64,000 bases of DNA, taken from positions 496,001-560,000 of the forward strand of contig NZ_JAMJPK010000002.1 of NCBI RefSeq assembly GCF_023554995.1, read 5' to 3'. The DNA is from Halomonas gemina. GTDB lineage: Bacteria; Pseudomonadota; Gammaproteobacteria; Pseudomonadales; Halomonadaceae. The notes under the pieces were generated by a model. The model did not search any database. It saw nothing but the letters and a program-made list of their open reading frames with translations, and was not told the origin of the DNA. Below, piece after piece: positions 53,250 to 61,779 of this stretch (positions are counted from its first letter, which is position 1; the number at the start of each line of letters is the position of its first letter). The translations under genes were made by a program, and so were the position numbers.

Positions 53250-54241
53250 CGGCGTGACACCCAGCGGCGCAGGCGGGTCAACCAGCGGCGTGGCGCCGAG
53301 GGGCGATGGCGGGCGAGGAACTGCGCGCTGCGCTCGGCCAGGGTCTCCGGGGTAGCGGCCAGGCGCTCGACCTCCAGCCAGCGATTCCACTCCGTCACCG
53401 CGCCCCAGCCCGGTTCGGAGAGCTGGGCATTGGGCAGGCGATAGTGGAAGGTCGGACGCGCCTTGACCAGCTTGTTGCGTAGCAGCTCGTGGGGATGGTC
53501 CGGACGCAGGTGAGCAAACAGCGGGAGCATGTCCAGCTCGCGGTTACGGGTCGGGTTGTCGGCCAGGTAGTCGTCGATCAGGGTGTCCAGGTCAGGGGTA
53601 TAGTCCGGGTCGAGCACCCTCAGGGCATAGGCCCGGGGGAAGGGGTTGGCATGGGGCAGCACCTCACGGGTGATGTCCACGTGGATCTGCTCGCGCAGCC
53701 AGGCGGCGCTCAGCAGGTAGGCGCGCAGGTAGGCCAGCAGGCTCTCGGCCTCGAGGCTCGGCACCTCGGGATTGAGGTGCAGGCCGAAGCCGTAGAGCAG
53801 GCTGGCATCCGTGCCCTTGGCGCCATGGTGGCGCAGCGCCTCGAAGAGCGCGTCGAGGTCTTCCAGCTCGTCCCAGGGTACCGGTGGGCAGACGATCTCC
53901 GTGGGCACCAGGCCGGTGACCACGTCGCCGATCAGCTCCCGGGTCCGGGCGTGGAAGTCCAGGCGCATGCGTTCCCATTCGCTGTCGCCGGCGGCCTCGG
54001 CATCCACCACGGTCTGGTCGGGGTGGGCGTACTGGGTGTCCAGCTCGATGCCGAACTCGCCCCAGCGGGTACCGGTCACCTTGAGGCGATGGGGGCTGAG
54101 CACCTTGATCTCGCCGCCGAATAGCTCGCGCACCAGCTCGGCCGTCTCCCGGGGGGGCAGGCCGGCGAACTCTATCTCGACACCGACGCGGCGCGTCTCG
54201 CCATCGGCGTTGCGGGGTTCGGGTGGCGGTTGCGGCGTCAT
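53246..54241 (-). CDS. Amidoligase-family protein
   Basis: 331 residues. It begins RRVGVEIEFAGLPPRETAEL, the Glu-rich metal-binding strand of the COOH-NH2 ligase (glutamine-synthetase-like) fold. GEFGIELDTQYAH and GFGLHLNPEV carry the other acidic and His residues. The family forms amide bonds, often in peptide modification. It overlaps a class I glutamine-hydrolase gene, a pairing recognised in comparative surveys of amidoligases. Substrate unknown; cytosolic. It diverges from a mechanosensitive channel gene. Confidence 0.85.
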   Translation of the reverse strand: MTPQPPPEPRNADGETRRVGVEIEFAGLPPRETAELVRELFGGEIKVLSPHRLKVTGTRWGEFGIELDTQYAHPDQTVVDAEAAGDSEWERMRLDFHARTRELIGDVVTGLVPTEIVCPPVPWDELEDLDALFEALRHHGAKGTDASLLYGFGLHLNPEVPSLEAESLLAYLRAYLLSAAWLREQIHVDITREVLPHANPFPRAYALRVLDPDYTPDLDTLIDDYLADNPTRNRELDMLPLFAHLRPDHPHELLRNKLVKARPTFHYRLPNAQLSEPGWGAVTEWNRWLEVERLAATPETLAERSAQFLARHRPSAPRRWLTRLRRWVSRR

Positions 54242-54391
54242 GACGGCATCCTGTAGGGCGTGGTGTCGGCAGCCTATCACACTGCCTCGGGGATCATGGA
54301 TGCGGCCCGGTCCGCCATTCGTTCACCAGAGAGACGAGAGACCAGGGAGACAAGATGCCAGGGAGTCGAGAGAGTGCCTGAAGCGAACCGG

Positions 54392-56692
54392 ATGCGAGTC
54401 GTCATGCGAGGCCTGCTGACGTGGCTGTTGCTGACGATGCTGCTGTCGACGGCGGCCTCGGCCCAGACCACCCCCCTTTCTGCCCTGACTCCGGGGAACG
54501 GGGACGAGTCGGCCTCCCACGATCCCCAGGCCTTCCAGGCCTCGCTGGAAGAGGTGATCACCACCCTCGAGGATGCCGAGCAGCGCCAGGCCTTGCTGGA
54601 GAGCCTGCGCCAGCTGCAGCAGGCCCACGACCCGGCCGCCGAGGAGGCCGGCATCACCCGTCCCCAGGGCTTGCTCGGCGCCCTGGCGGAGACCATCAGC
54701 GACCTCGGCGAGCAGGCCGAGGCCGGCGGGTCGCCGGTGGACGAATGGCAGCGCCAGCTGCGGGAGGGCGCGTCCGACCTGGTGGCGCTGGTGGTGCAGA
54801 CCGGCAATGCCGAGCTGCTGCGCTTCGTTATCGAGCTGACCGTGCTGCTGGTGATCTGGGCCGGGCTGCTGGTGATCCTGATTGCCCTGGGGCGGCTGCT
54901 GGCCAGGCGCCGGGGCTGGCCCCTGGACCTGCCCCGCGAGCCTCGGGCCTGGCTGCTGGTGGTGCACTTCCTGCGCCGCATGCTGCCCTGGGCGCTGGCC
55001 TTCCTGCTGGTGCTGGGCATCGCCCAGCTGGTGCCTGAGAGCTCGGGGCGTACCGCGACCCTGGTGATCGCCTATGTGGCGCTGTGTGGGCGCACTCTCT
55101 CGGTGGTGGTGGAGACGGTGATCTCGGTCTTTACCAGCGGTCATCGGTTCATCGCCGTGCAGATCCTGCAGCAGCAGAGCCTGAGGCCGCTGTTCATCAT
55201 CGGGGCGCTGATCGCGCTGGGCGATGCCTTCAACTCCACCCGCCTCTCGGGCATCATTGGCGGCGACCTGGCGAGCCTGATGTCGGTGCTGGCCAACATG
55301 CTGGCCGCTCTGATCAGCGGGCGCTTCATCCTGCGCTTCAAGCGCCCGATCAAGCATCTGATTCGTAATCGTCCCTATACGCTGCGGCGCGACAGAGGTA
55401 GCTCCACGGAGGTGGTACGGCTGGTGGGCGGCCTGTGGCACGTGCCGGCCCTGCTGCTGGTGGGGGGCTCGCTGCTGGCGATCTTCATCACTGTGGGCGA
55501 CGTCGGCACGGCGCTGGCTCGCTCGATCATCTCGGCCGCGCTGCTGGTGCTGACCCTGGTCGTCACCGGCCTGATCCGCCGGCACGGCGAGCGTCGCTCG
55601 AAGCGCCGGCGGCTGAGCGACTATCGCCGGCGCCTGGAGCGCTTCGGTTATGCCCTGGCCCATGTGCTGGCCTGGATCGCCTTCGCCGAGCTCTCGCTGC
55701 AGGTGTGGGGGGGGTCGCTGATCGGCATCGGCCAGCAGGGGGTGGCCAGCGTGCGCATCGGGCAGGCCCTGCTGGCCATCGGCTTTACCGTGCTGCTGGC
55801 CTGGCTGATCTGGATCTTCGCCGACACCGCCATCCAGCGCGCCCTGACCAGCCCGGCACGCGCCCGGGGGCGGCGGGTCAACCTGGCCCGGGCGCAGACC
55901 ATCACGCCGATGATCCGCAACATCATCTTCGCCACCATCGTGATCATCGCGGCCATCGTCGGCCTGGCCAACCTGGGGGTGAACGTCACACCGCTGCTGG
56001 CCGGTGCCGGCGTGATCGGCCTCGCCGTGGGCTTCGGTGCCCAGACCCTGGTGCAGGACCTGATCACCGGCATCTTCATCCTCATCGAGGATTCGCTGGC
56101 GGTGGACGACTTCGTCAAGATCAACGGCCATATGGGCACCGTCGAGGGGCTGACCCTGCGCACTGTTCGCTTGCGCGATCTCGACGGCATCGTGCACATC
56201 ATCACCTTCAGCCGCATCGAGTCCATCCACAACATGTCGCGCCAGTTCGGCATCGCCCTGATGCGGGTCCGCATCCCCTTCGACATGAAGATCGACGATG
56301 CCACCACCCTGATGCAGGAGACCGCCCTGGAGCTGCGCCAGGACCCCATGATGCGCCACTACATCTGGTCGCCGCTGGAGATGCAGGGCATCGACAGCTT
56401 CGAGGACGGCTGCGCCATCCTGCGCATGCGCTTTCGCACCGCCCCCGAGATGCAGTGGGACGTGGCGCGGGCCTTCAACCTGCTGCTCAAGCAGCGCATG
56501 GAGACGCAGTCAGTCGACCTCGGCGTGCCGCGGCTCAGCGTCAGCATGGAGGGGCGTGGTGGCGGCCGCCTGGACGGCACCGGCGAGGGCGCCGAGGCCC
56601 GCGATGCCAGCGGCCGGCGGCCCGGCGAGGCGGGCATCGCCGACCCCGCGGGCGACACCAGTGCCCGGGGCGGTTCCCCGGATCCCGCCTAG
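54392..56692 (+). CDS. Large mechanosensitive ion channel, MscS family
   Basis: 766 residues. A signal peptide (LLTWLLLTMLLSTAASA) leads to a ~100-residue periplasmic domain, then about ten hydrophobic helices. The MscS core follows: the pore helix NLGVNVTPLLAGAGVIGLAVG and FGAQTLVQDLITGIFILIED, the beta domain DDFVKINGHMGTVEGLTLR, and a C-terminal domain with RVRIPFDMKIDDATTL. This resembles YbiO. It opens on hypo-osmotic shock, useful in a halophile. The tail after residue 725 is Gly/Ala/Asp-rich and disordered. Start 54392 has only a weak ribosome site. Confidence 0.88.
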   Translation: MRVVMRGLLTWLLLTMLLSTAASAQTTPLSALTPGNGDESASHDPQAFQASLEEVITTLEDAEQRQALLESLRQLQQAHDPAAEEAGITRPQGLLGALAETISDLGEQAEAGGSPVDEWQRQLREGASDLVALVVQTGNAELLRFVIELTVLLVIWAGLLVILIALGRLLARRRGWPLDLPREPRAWLLVVHFLRRMLPWALAFLLVLGIAQLVPESSGRTATLVIAYVALCGRTLSVVVETVISVFTSGHRFIAVQILQQQSLRPLFIIGALIALGDAFNSTRLSGIIGGDLASLMSVLANMLAALISGRFILRFKRPIKHLIRNRPYTLRRDRGSSTEVVRLVGGLWHVPALLLVGGSLLAIFITVGDVGTALARSIISAALLVLTLVVTGLIRRHGERRSKRRRLSDYRRRLERFGYALAHVLAWIAFAELSLQVWGGSLIGIGQQGVASVRIGQALLAIGFTVLLAWLIWIFADTAIQRALTSPARARGRRVNLARAQTITPMIRNIIFATIVIIAAIVGLANLGVNVTPLLAGAGVIGLAVGFGAQTLVQDLITGIFILIEDSLAVDDFVKINGHMGTVEGLTLRTVRLRDLDGIVHIITFSRIESIHNMSRQFGIALMRVRIPFDMKIDDATTLMQETALELRQDPMMRHYIWSPLEMQGIDSFEDGCAILRMRFRTAPEMQWDVARAFNLLLKQRMETQSVDLGVPRLSVSMEGRGGGRLDGTGEGAEARDASGRRPGEAGIADPAGDTSARGGSPDPA

Positions 56693-56697
56693 TCCCC

Positions 56698-58182
56698 ATG
56701 GCGAGCCACCCGATCACGGTCGAGCGCCGGGACAGCCTGCACCTCAAGGTCTCTCGCGTGCTCCGCGAGGAGACCTCCCACCGGCTGGATGTGTTCCTCT
56801 TCGTGCCCGCCGAGCTGGGCCTGAACCCCCACGTACTCTCGGAGGAGGCGTTCTACCACGGCGGCATCCATGTCAAGCGCACCTACTACAGCGACCGTCA
56901 CCGGCTGCCGCTGGTGATGAGCCGCCTGGCGGGCAAGCGCCTCGACGCCGGCCAGTACCGCCTGGGGCTGAGCCTCTACGCCTACCAGTACGTGGTGGCC
57001 CTGGAGCGCTCCACCCAGGCGCTGCTGGAGCTCTCGCGTCGTGTGCGGAAGGCGGAGAAGCGCGGCGACGACAGTGCCAAGAAGGACCCGGCGCCCGCCC
57101 AGAGCGCCATGGCGCAGGATGACGAGCAGGCCGACCAGTTGCGCACCCGGCTCGAGGAGACCGCCGACCTGGCCCGGGGCATCCTGGGGCGGCTGCGCCG
57201 CCAGGAGCCGGACGACGAGAGTCTGCATCGCTACTACGCCAACATCGACAACTATCTCTCCTGGTTCACCGAGCAGAGCCTGCTGGCGCTGATCGCCCAG
57301 CTGCCGCGGGGCAACGGTTACCGGGCGATCCGCGAGCGCCTGCTGGCGATATGCCGCGTCGAGATCGAGCATCGCCGCGCCCGGGAGTACAACTCCGAGC
57401 GGGTCACCCGTGACCCGACCCGGATGTCCAACAAGATGCGCCTGCTGCGGCGGCTGATCGAGTATCCCGTGACCCTCAAGCAGCGCAGCCAGGAACTCGG
57501 CGGCGGCGAGCAGAAGGCGGTGAAGGCCTTCGCCACGGCGGTGGTGATGGTCTTCGTCTCCCTGGGCCTGCTGCAGGCCCGGGCAGCCCTGGGCGACATC
57601 ACCGCGCTCTTCGTGCTGACCCTGGCGGTGATCTATGCGCTGCGTGAGGTGTTCAAGGACGACCTGCGCATCACCCTATGGCGCTGGCTGCGACGCGGTC
57701 GTCCCAAGTGGCGGCGCCGCTACCTCGACCCCACCAGCAATGCCGTACTGGGCCGCCAGCTCGAGTGGTTCGACTACCAGCGCTACGCCCGGCTCGACGA
57801 GGAGATCCGCCGGGTGCGCAAGCGCAACCTGGCCCAGCGCGAGGAGGTGGTGCTGCACTACCGCTCCAACTCGCGCATGTCGCCGACCCGCTTCCTCAGC
57901 GGCTATGACCGCACCCGCGAGACCCTGACCCTGGACCTCTCGCCGCTGGCGCGACTGATGGACAAGGGCAGCCATCATGTCTACCGGCTCGAGGAGAAGG
58001 GGCAGGTGGTCCGCGAGCCGGTGGAGAAGCGCCACCTGATCAACCTGGTGATCCGCGAGGTGGAGGGCGATGGCGCGCCAATGCTGCAGCGCTGGAAGAT
58101 CGTCATGAGCCGCTCGCGGATCGTCGACGTGGAGCTGGTCCACGAGGAGGGGCCGGGGCATGAGGCGTCGCGGGATGCCTGA
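56698..58182 (+). CDS. Conserved membrane protein of unknown function
   Basis: 494 residues, not recognised. Two transmembrane helices lie in the middle (AFATAVVMVFVSLGLLQ and ITALFVLTLAVIYALRE, about residues 276-315); the N-terminal half is a soluble beta-rich part (SLHLKVSRVLREETSHRLD), followed by a helical charged segment and conserved-looking LHRYYANIDNYLSWFTEQ. The C-terminal half has RYLDPTSNAVLGRQLEWFDYQRY. It starts 5 bases after the channel gene, so the two are probably co-transcribed; it may be an accessory of that channel or a signalling protein. Confidence 0.8.
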   Translation: MASHPITVERRDSLHLKVSRVLREETSHRLDVFLFVPAELGLNPHVLSEEAFYHGGIHVKRTYYSDRHRLPLVMSRLAGKRLDAGQYRLGLSLYAYQYVVALERSTQALLELSRRVRKAEKRGDDSAKKDPAPAQSAMAQDDEQADQLRTRLEETADLARGILGRLRRQEPDDESLHRYYANIDNYLSWFTEQSLLALIAQLPRGNGYRAIRERLLAICRVEIEHRRAREYNSERVTRDPTRMSNKMRLLRRLIEYPVTLKQRSQELGGGEQKAVKAFATAVVMVFVSLGLLQARAALGDITALFVLTLAVIYALREVFKDDLRITLWRWLRRGRPKWRRRYLDPTSNAVLGRQLEWFDYQRYARLDEEIRRVRKRNLAQREEVVLHYRSNSRMSPTRFLSGYDRTRETLTLDLSPLARLMDKGSHHVYRLEEKGQVVREPVEKRHLINLVIREVEGDGAPMLQRWKIVMSRSRIVDVELVHEEGPGHEASRDA

Positions 58183-58304
58183 CCCGTGGCGCTTCGGGCT
58201 CAGGTCAAGATCACCCTTAAGGTCACTGGTTGTTCAGCTTATTTAGTGGCAGGCTGTTTGACAGGGCGATGCCGGTAGACTGGCCGCAAGCAGGGAACGT
58301 CACA

Positions 58305-59330
58305 ATGATACTTAAGGAAAAGGAAGCCTATTCCGGGGGCGATGAGCGGGGCTTCTATGGCCACAAGCAGGAGCAGGACGTTGCTTTCCACCTGCGCCGG
58401 GAATTCGGGGACAGCGAGCAGGTTCGCATCATCCACGACCTGGTCATCGAGCACGGCGGCGAGCGCGCCCAGATCGACCACCTGGTGATCCATCCCTACG
58501 GCTTCATCATCATCGAATCGAAAAGCATCGTCGGTGAGGTGACGGTCAATGCCGAGGGGGAGTGGTCGCGCAGCTACAAGGGCACCTGGACGGGCATACC
58601 GTCACCGATTCGCCAGGCGGAGTTGCAGAAGCAACTCTTGCATAGGTTGATCAGGGCCAATGTAGAGTATCTTCTCGGCAAGATGTTAGGTATCCAAGCG
58701 AAAGTAGGTGGCCGCGATTGGCAGGTCCTCTGTGCCGTCTCTAGCACCGCGATCTTGCATCGCAACAAGATGCCGAAAGATGTTGCTCGCAAGGTCGTAA
58801 AGACGGAGTTTGTGGCCAAGAAAATTCGGGAGATTGTGGGTAACGTCGTTACGGAGTACCTCAAGGCCAAACCACGCTTTACCATGAAAGAGCTGGAGAA
58901 CCTTGGCAATTATCTGGTCGATCACACGATGAATCTGCAGGGGAGCTCGAATAACCCCGAGCTGGAAATCGAGGCTCAGCAGCCCTCGTCCCTGAGCGCT
59001 GATTCGGTCAGCGACTCCCCGAGTCCAAGCTACATGGCCACTTCAGAGGCAGACAGCAAAGCGCCATCTGCCCCAATCAAGCCCTCGCTAAACAGCTTGA
59101 TGGCCTGCAAGAATTGTGGAGAGGACAATAACCTGACTGGCATGTATGGTCAGTACGGCTACTACGTGAAGTGTGGCAGCTGCAGCGCCAATACTTCGAT
59201 GAAGCAGCCATGCCCCGCCTGTGGTTGGAAGAGCGTCAAGGTATCCAAGGGCGGCCCGGATTACACGGCGACTTGTCGAAAATGTGGTCATCAATATCTA
59301 GTCTACCGACAGGCGGAAGGTGAGGTGTGA
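58305..59330 (+). CDS. NERD nuclease-related domain protein with C-terminal zinc ribbons
   Basis: 341 residues. The N-terminal NERD domain has RAQIDHLVIHPYGFIIIESK, with the Asp and Glu-x-Lys of the PD-(D/E)XK-like fold. A linker rich in Ser/Pro leads to two zinc ribbons (CKNCGEDNN ... CGSC, then CPACGWK ... CRKCG). Such proteins are thought to act on DNA or RNA and occur in accessory islands. The start at 58305 is chosen because the NERD domain begins shortly after; the frame extends to 58230. GC falls in its second half. A short relic of a paralogue is at 43540. Confidence 0.85.
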   Translation: MILKEKEAYSGGDERGFYGHKQEQDVAFHLRREFGDSEQVRIIHDLVIEHGGERAQIDHLVIHPYGFIIIESKSIVGEVTVNAEGEWSRSYKGTWTGIPSPIRQAELQKQLLHRLIRANVEYLLGKMLGIQAKVGGRDWQVLCAVSSTAILHRNKMPKDVARKVVKTEFVAKKIREIVGNVVTEYLKAKPRFTMKELENLGNYLVDHTMNLQGSSNNPELEIEAQQPSSLSADSVSDSPSPSYMATSEADSKAPSAPIKPSLNSLMACKNCGEDNNLTGMYGQYGYYVKCGSCSANTSMKQPCPACGWKSVKVSKGGPDYTATCRKCGHQYLVYRQAEGEV

Positions 59331-59766
59331 TGGCTGGAAACGACCTGAAGCATCAAAACACACTCCGCACCGAAAAGGGCCCTTGTGGGAGCACTGCTTG
59401 CAGCGCGAAGGAAGGAGGCATAATGGTATAAATATGTCGAAAATCCATGCCGGCTATTGCGCGGGATCGTTGGTACCTGGCCGGCCGGTATCGACCCAAA
59501 GCCGACGTGCCAGAGAATGTTACAAGTATGCGCATCGGTGTGGGAGCGGGAAATTAGGGTCTGTCTCTGATTGTGATTTGATTGTAATTCCTGATTGTAG
59601 TTATAAGCGAATGGTATGAGCGCGTTGTCAGAGATGTTTCCTAATGGAAATGATGCCGGAAGCCTGTTCGCCATGCCATGGTGGTAGCGGCACCAGCGTA
59701 TTTTTCTTTAATACTAGGCGGTGCTAACAGGATTCGGAATCTTGCCGTTGAACGTTACCTATAATC
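59331..59766. other. Low-GC non-coding stretch with a REP-like element
   Basis: 436 bases after the NERD gene. The only structure is the REP-like copy 3 at 59385-59411 and a partial GTGGGAGCGGG at about 59540. I see no gene with a credible start. Composition is AT-richer than the chromosome before 58 kb. Confidence 0.5.
59385..59411. repeat. REP-like palindromic element, copy 3
   Basis: GTGGGAGCACTGCTTGCAGC with the tail GCGAAGG, a variant of the 31484 copy (GTGGGAGCGCTGCTGGCAGC). It sits just after the NERD-domain gene. The second palindrome of copy 1 is not present. Confidence 0.6.
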
Positions 59767-59958
59767 TTGGGTCAAAAAAAATTGACGAGAGTATTGATCT
59801 TGCGAACCTTCATCATGTTGTTGGCAGGCAGCCTTCTGATTCCGGCTGGCGCCTTAGCGCAGGATCGCCTGTATGTCTACCAGGAAAGCAATGTTCGTTC
59901 GGAAATGATATTGATTGCACCCTGCCCGGAAGAGGAGGCGCGGATGGAGAGGCTATAG
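59767..59958 (+). CDS. Small secreted peptide, possibly degenerate
   Basis: A frame of 63 residues from a TTG start (or about 47 from the ATG at 59815). It has a signal-peptide-like stretch (FIMLLAGSLLIPAGALA) followed by QDRLYVYQESNVRSEMIL. The mature part would be only about 32 residues and shows no known motif, so it could be the first part of a longer gene that lost its 3' end. No clear ribosome site. Low GC suggests foreign origin. Confidence 0.35.
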   Translation: MGQKKLTRVLILRTFIMLLAGSLLIPAGALAQDRLYVYQESNVRSEMILIAPCPEEEARMERL

Positions 59959-60232
59959 GAATGTTAGTCTATGCTGATAAATAGGTTTTGTGCCGGAATT
60001 GACATGCTGGAAAAGCTAGCGAGTACGTTCATTGGGCATATGCAGCATGCACGATGATTGGCAGTTATACTGCCGAGCTATACTTAATACTTAAGGATTT
60101 CAATAGGATGAGAGGTGGCTAAACGCGAAGCATAACATTATTTAATACGATAAAGGCGCGTTCAAGTGAAATTTCGAGCATGCCGCCTAATACCTGTAGC
60201 CCTGACAACAACGGAGTAGCGATCCATTTGAT

Positions 60233-60970
60233 ATGGTAATCAATCAAATATCACTGAATCCGTCTACAATTGCTCGCGTATTAGGAGCAGTGGCTTGTCT
60301 TCTGGCTCTGGCCAGCATCGGAGGGCAGTTGACGACATATCTGACTGGGAATAACCATGTTAATGGGGTTGTTCGGCTCTTTTACGTCGACGATGAGAAG
60401 AATATCCCGACCGGTTTCTCTACGTTTCTATTGCTTTTCGCAGCTCTACTTCTTGCGGTCATTACCGTGCTTAAAAGGAAGAAAACCGGTTCTCCCGTGT
60501 CGCATTGGGCAATCCTTTCATGCGGATTCTTGTTCATGGCAGTTGATGAGGCATGGTCATTTCATGAGAGATTGATTAAGCCGGTAAGCCAGCTGTTGGG
60601 TGATGACAATCTCGGCATCTTCTATTACGCTTGGGTCATTCCTGGCATCGCACTTGTACTCGTTCTCGCGTTGTTCTTCCTGGGGTTCTGGTTGCGTCTT
60701 CCTGCGAAAACGAGACTCACTTTCTTGATGGCTGCGACCCTCTACATCGGGGGGAGCATCGGTGTCGAGCTTATCGGGGGACACTTCGCTGAAATGCACG
60801 GCCAACGTAATTTTACTTACAGCATGATAGCAACTGTGGAGGAAAGTCTTGAGATGGCAGGTGTTATTATATTTATCTGGGCGCTGCTGGTATATATCGC
60901 TGACAGCTACAAAGAAGTGCGATTTCGGTTTGATGGAGTTTGTGGGAACGAAACGATCGACGCCACCTAA
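60233..60970 (+). CDS. Polytopic membrane protein, possible integron cassette gene
   Basis: 245 residues with about six hydrophobic helices, not recognised. Polar residues inside helices are striking: FMAVDEAWSFHERL, GVELIGGHFAEMHG and VEESLEMAGVIIF give conserved-looking Glu, Asp and His positions that could bind metal or form an active site. GC is far below the chromosome average and codons are unlike the left part of the window. An attC-like site follows 130 bases downstream, as expected for a gene cassette. GGAG lies 16 bases before the ATG, which is rather far. Confidence 0.7.
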   Translation: MVINQISLNPSTIARVLGAVACLLALASIGGQLTTYLTGNNHVNGVVRLFYVDDEKNIPTGFSTFLLLFAALLLAVITVLKRKKTGSPVSHWAILSCGFLFMAVDEAWSFHERLIKPVSQLLGDDNLGIFYYAWVIPGIALVLVLALFFLGFWLRLPAKTRLTFLMAATLYIGGSIGVELIGGHFAEMHGQRNFTYSMIATVEESLEMAGVIIFIWALLVYIADSYKEVRFRFDGVCGNETIDAT

Positions 60971-61100
60971 TGCATTCTCAGTAACATGTCCGTAACCAAC
61001 GATTTTGAAAGGATATCGGTTTTTGCTGTGCTGGATATCAGGGAACGCTCCTACCCGACAAGTTACGTTATGACATCTCGCAGCCGCAGGCAGGGTGAGG

Positions 61101-61171
61101 GCTAATAAAGCGCTCCACTGGACGGGGACTCCGCTGCGCTCTATCCCCGCCAGTGAGCTTGGGCGTTATAC
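61101..61171 (+). repeat. Integron attC-like recombination site
   Basis: 71 bases. Left end GCTAATAAAGCGCTCCACTG, right end GAGCTTGGGCGTTATAC. The arms CACTGG/CCAGTG and CGGGGA/TCCCCG pair, with an unpaired A between them on the left arm and an unpaired C further out, the extrahelical bases that orient attC folding. The right core GTTATAC and the AGCTTGGGCGTTA block are typical of Pseudomonas-type attC sites. The left core ends AAT rather than AAC, so it may be slightly decayed. No integrase gene is in the window. Confidence 0.72.
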
Positions 61172-61245
61172 ATCAGAAAAACTTCAATGGCCGCTTCTGG
61201 ACGCTGCAATCACCGCCAACGTTAGCTGAGGATGTGCATTGCCGA

Positions 61246-61490
61246 ATGGAAGCATTACCAATCCAAAACGACAAGCCTTTAACCGTCTTCATCTTTGGAG
61301 CTGGCGCTTCTTATGCTGATGGAGTGCCTCTGCAATCGGATATTTTGCCTCAAATAATTCAAGACTCATACCCTCAACTCAAGCAATCAGATACAGCAAG
61401 ACGATTGCGTAACTTTCTGATCGAATATTTTGCACATGGGAAGAAAGCACCTGTAATGACCCCCTGGTTTCTGCATAGCCTACGCAGCTG
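61246..61490 (+). pseudogene. SIR2-like protein gene, 5' part, cut by IS66
   Basis: About 81 codons. FIFGAGASYADGVPLQSDIL is the NAD-binding opening of SIR2-family proteins (GAGxS, then the GxP turn), and the following QIIQDSYPQLKQ fits the type found in bacterial anti-phage SIR2 systems. At 61490 the reading runs into the IS66 inverted repeat and stops within the element (61524). The 3' part of the gene is not found beyond the insertion. It directly follows an attC-like site, so it may have been a cassette gene. Confidence 0.7.
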
Positions 61491-61569
61491 TAAGCGCTCC
61501 ACAAACCCCATCTTCTGCAGCTGAATAGTGTCCGTCAGACTGGTGTCACCCGATTCCAAGGAGGACACC

Positions 61570-61779
61570 ATGACCGACCTCACCTCGACACAGGCCTTCT
61601 GGCTGGGCCATCTGTTCCATGCCTCCTCTCGGCAACTATCGCTGAGCGAGTACGCAGACGAGCAAGGGCTGGAGCTGTCGTCACTGCTGGCGTGGGAGCA
61701 GCGCCTGGTCGTGCAGGATGTGCCTGTGCCACCTCGCCATCGGCCGCAGCGCTTCGTCGCCGTGGAGGTGGCCCGATGA
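61570..61779 (+). CDS. IS66 accessory protein TnpA-like
   Basis: 69 residues. It is shorter than usual TnpA proteins (about 100) but has the helix-turn-helix-like part LSLSEYADEQGLELSSLLAWEQRL and the tail RFVAVEVAR that precedes TnpB in IS66 operons. AAGGAGG precedes the ATG. It overlaps tnpB by 4 bp (ATGA). Confidence 0.75.
   Translation: MTDLTSTQAFWLGHLFHASSRQLSLSEYADEQGLELSSLLAWEQRLVVQDVPVPPRHRPQRFVAVEVAR

Noticed and set aside
54323..56359. 678-codon frame opposite the MscS gene
   Set aside because: Gln/His/Gly-rich shadow translation with no hydrophobic or domain pattern.
59721..59984. 87-codon frame overlapping the small secreted peptide
   Set aside because: No signal peptide or motif; the alternative frame with a hydrophobic leader is more plausible.
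60055..60085. GGCAGTTATACTGCC as a second attC core
   Set aside because: It is a simple short palindrome with GTTATAC inside, without the paired arms, spacer and L-box of an attC.
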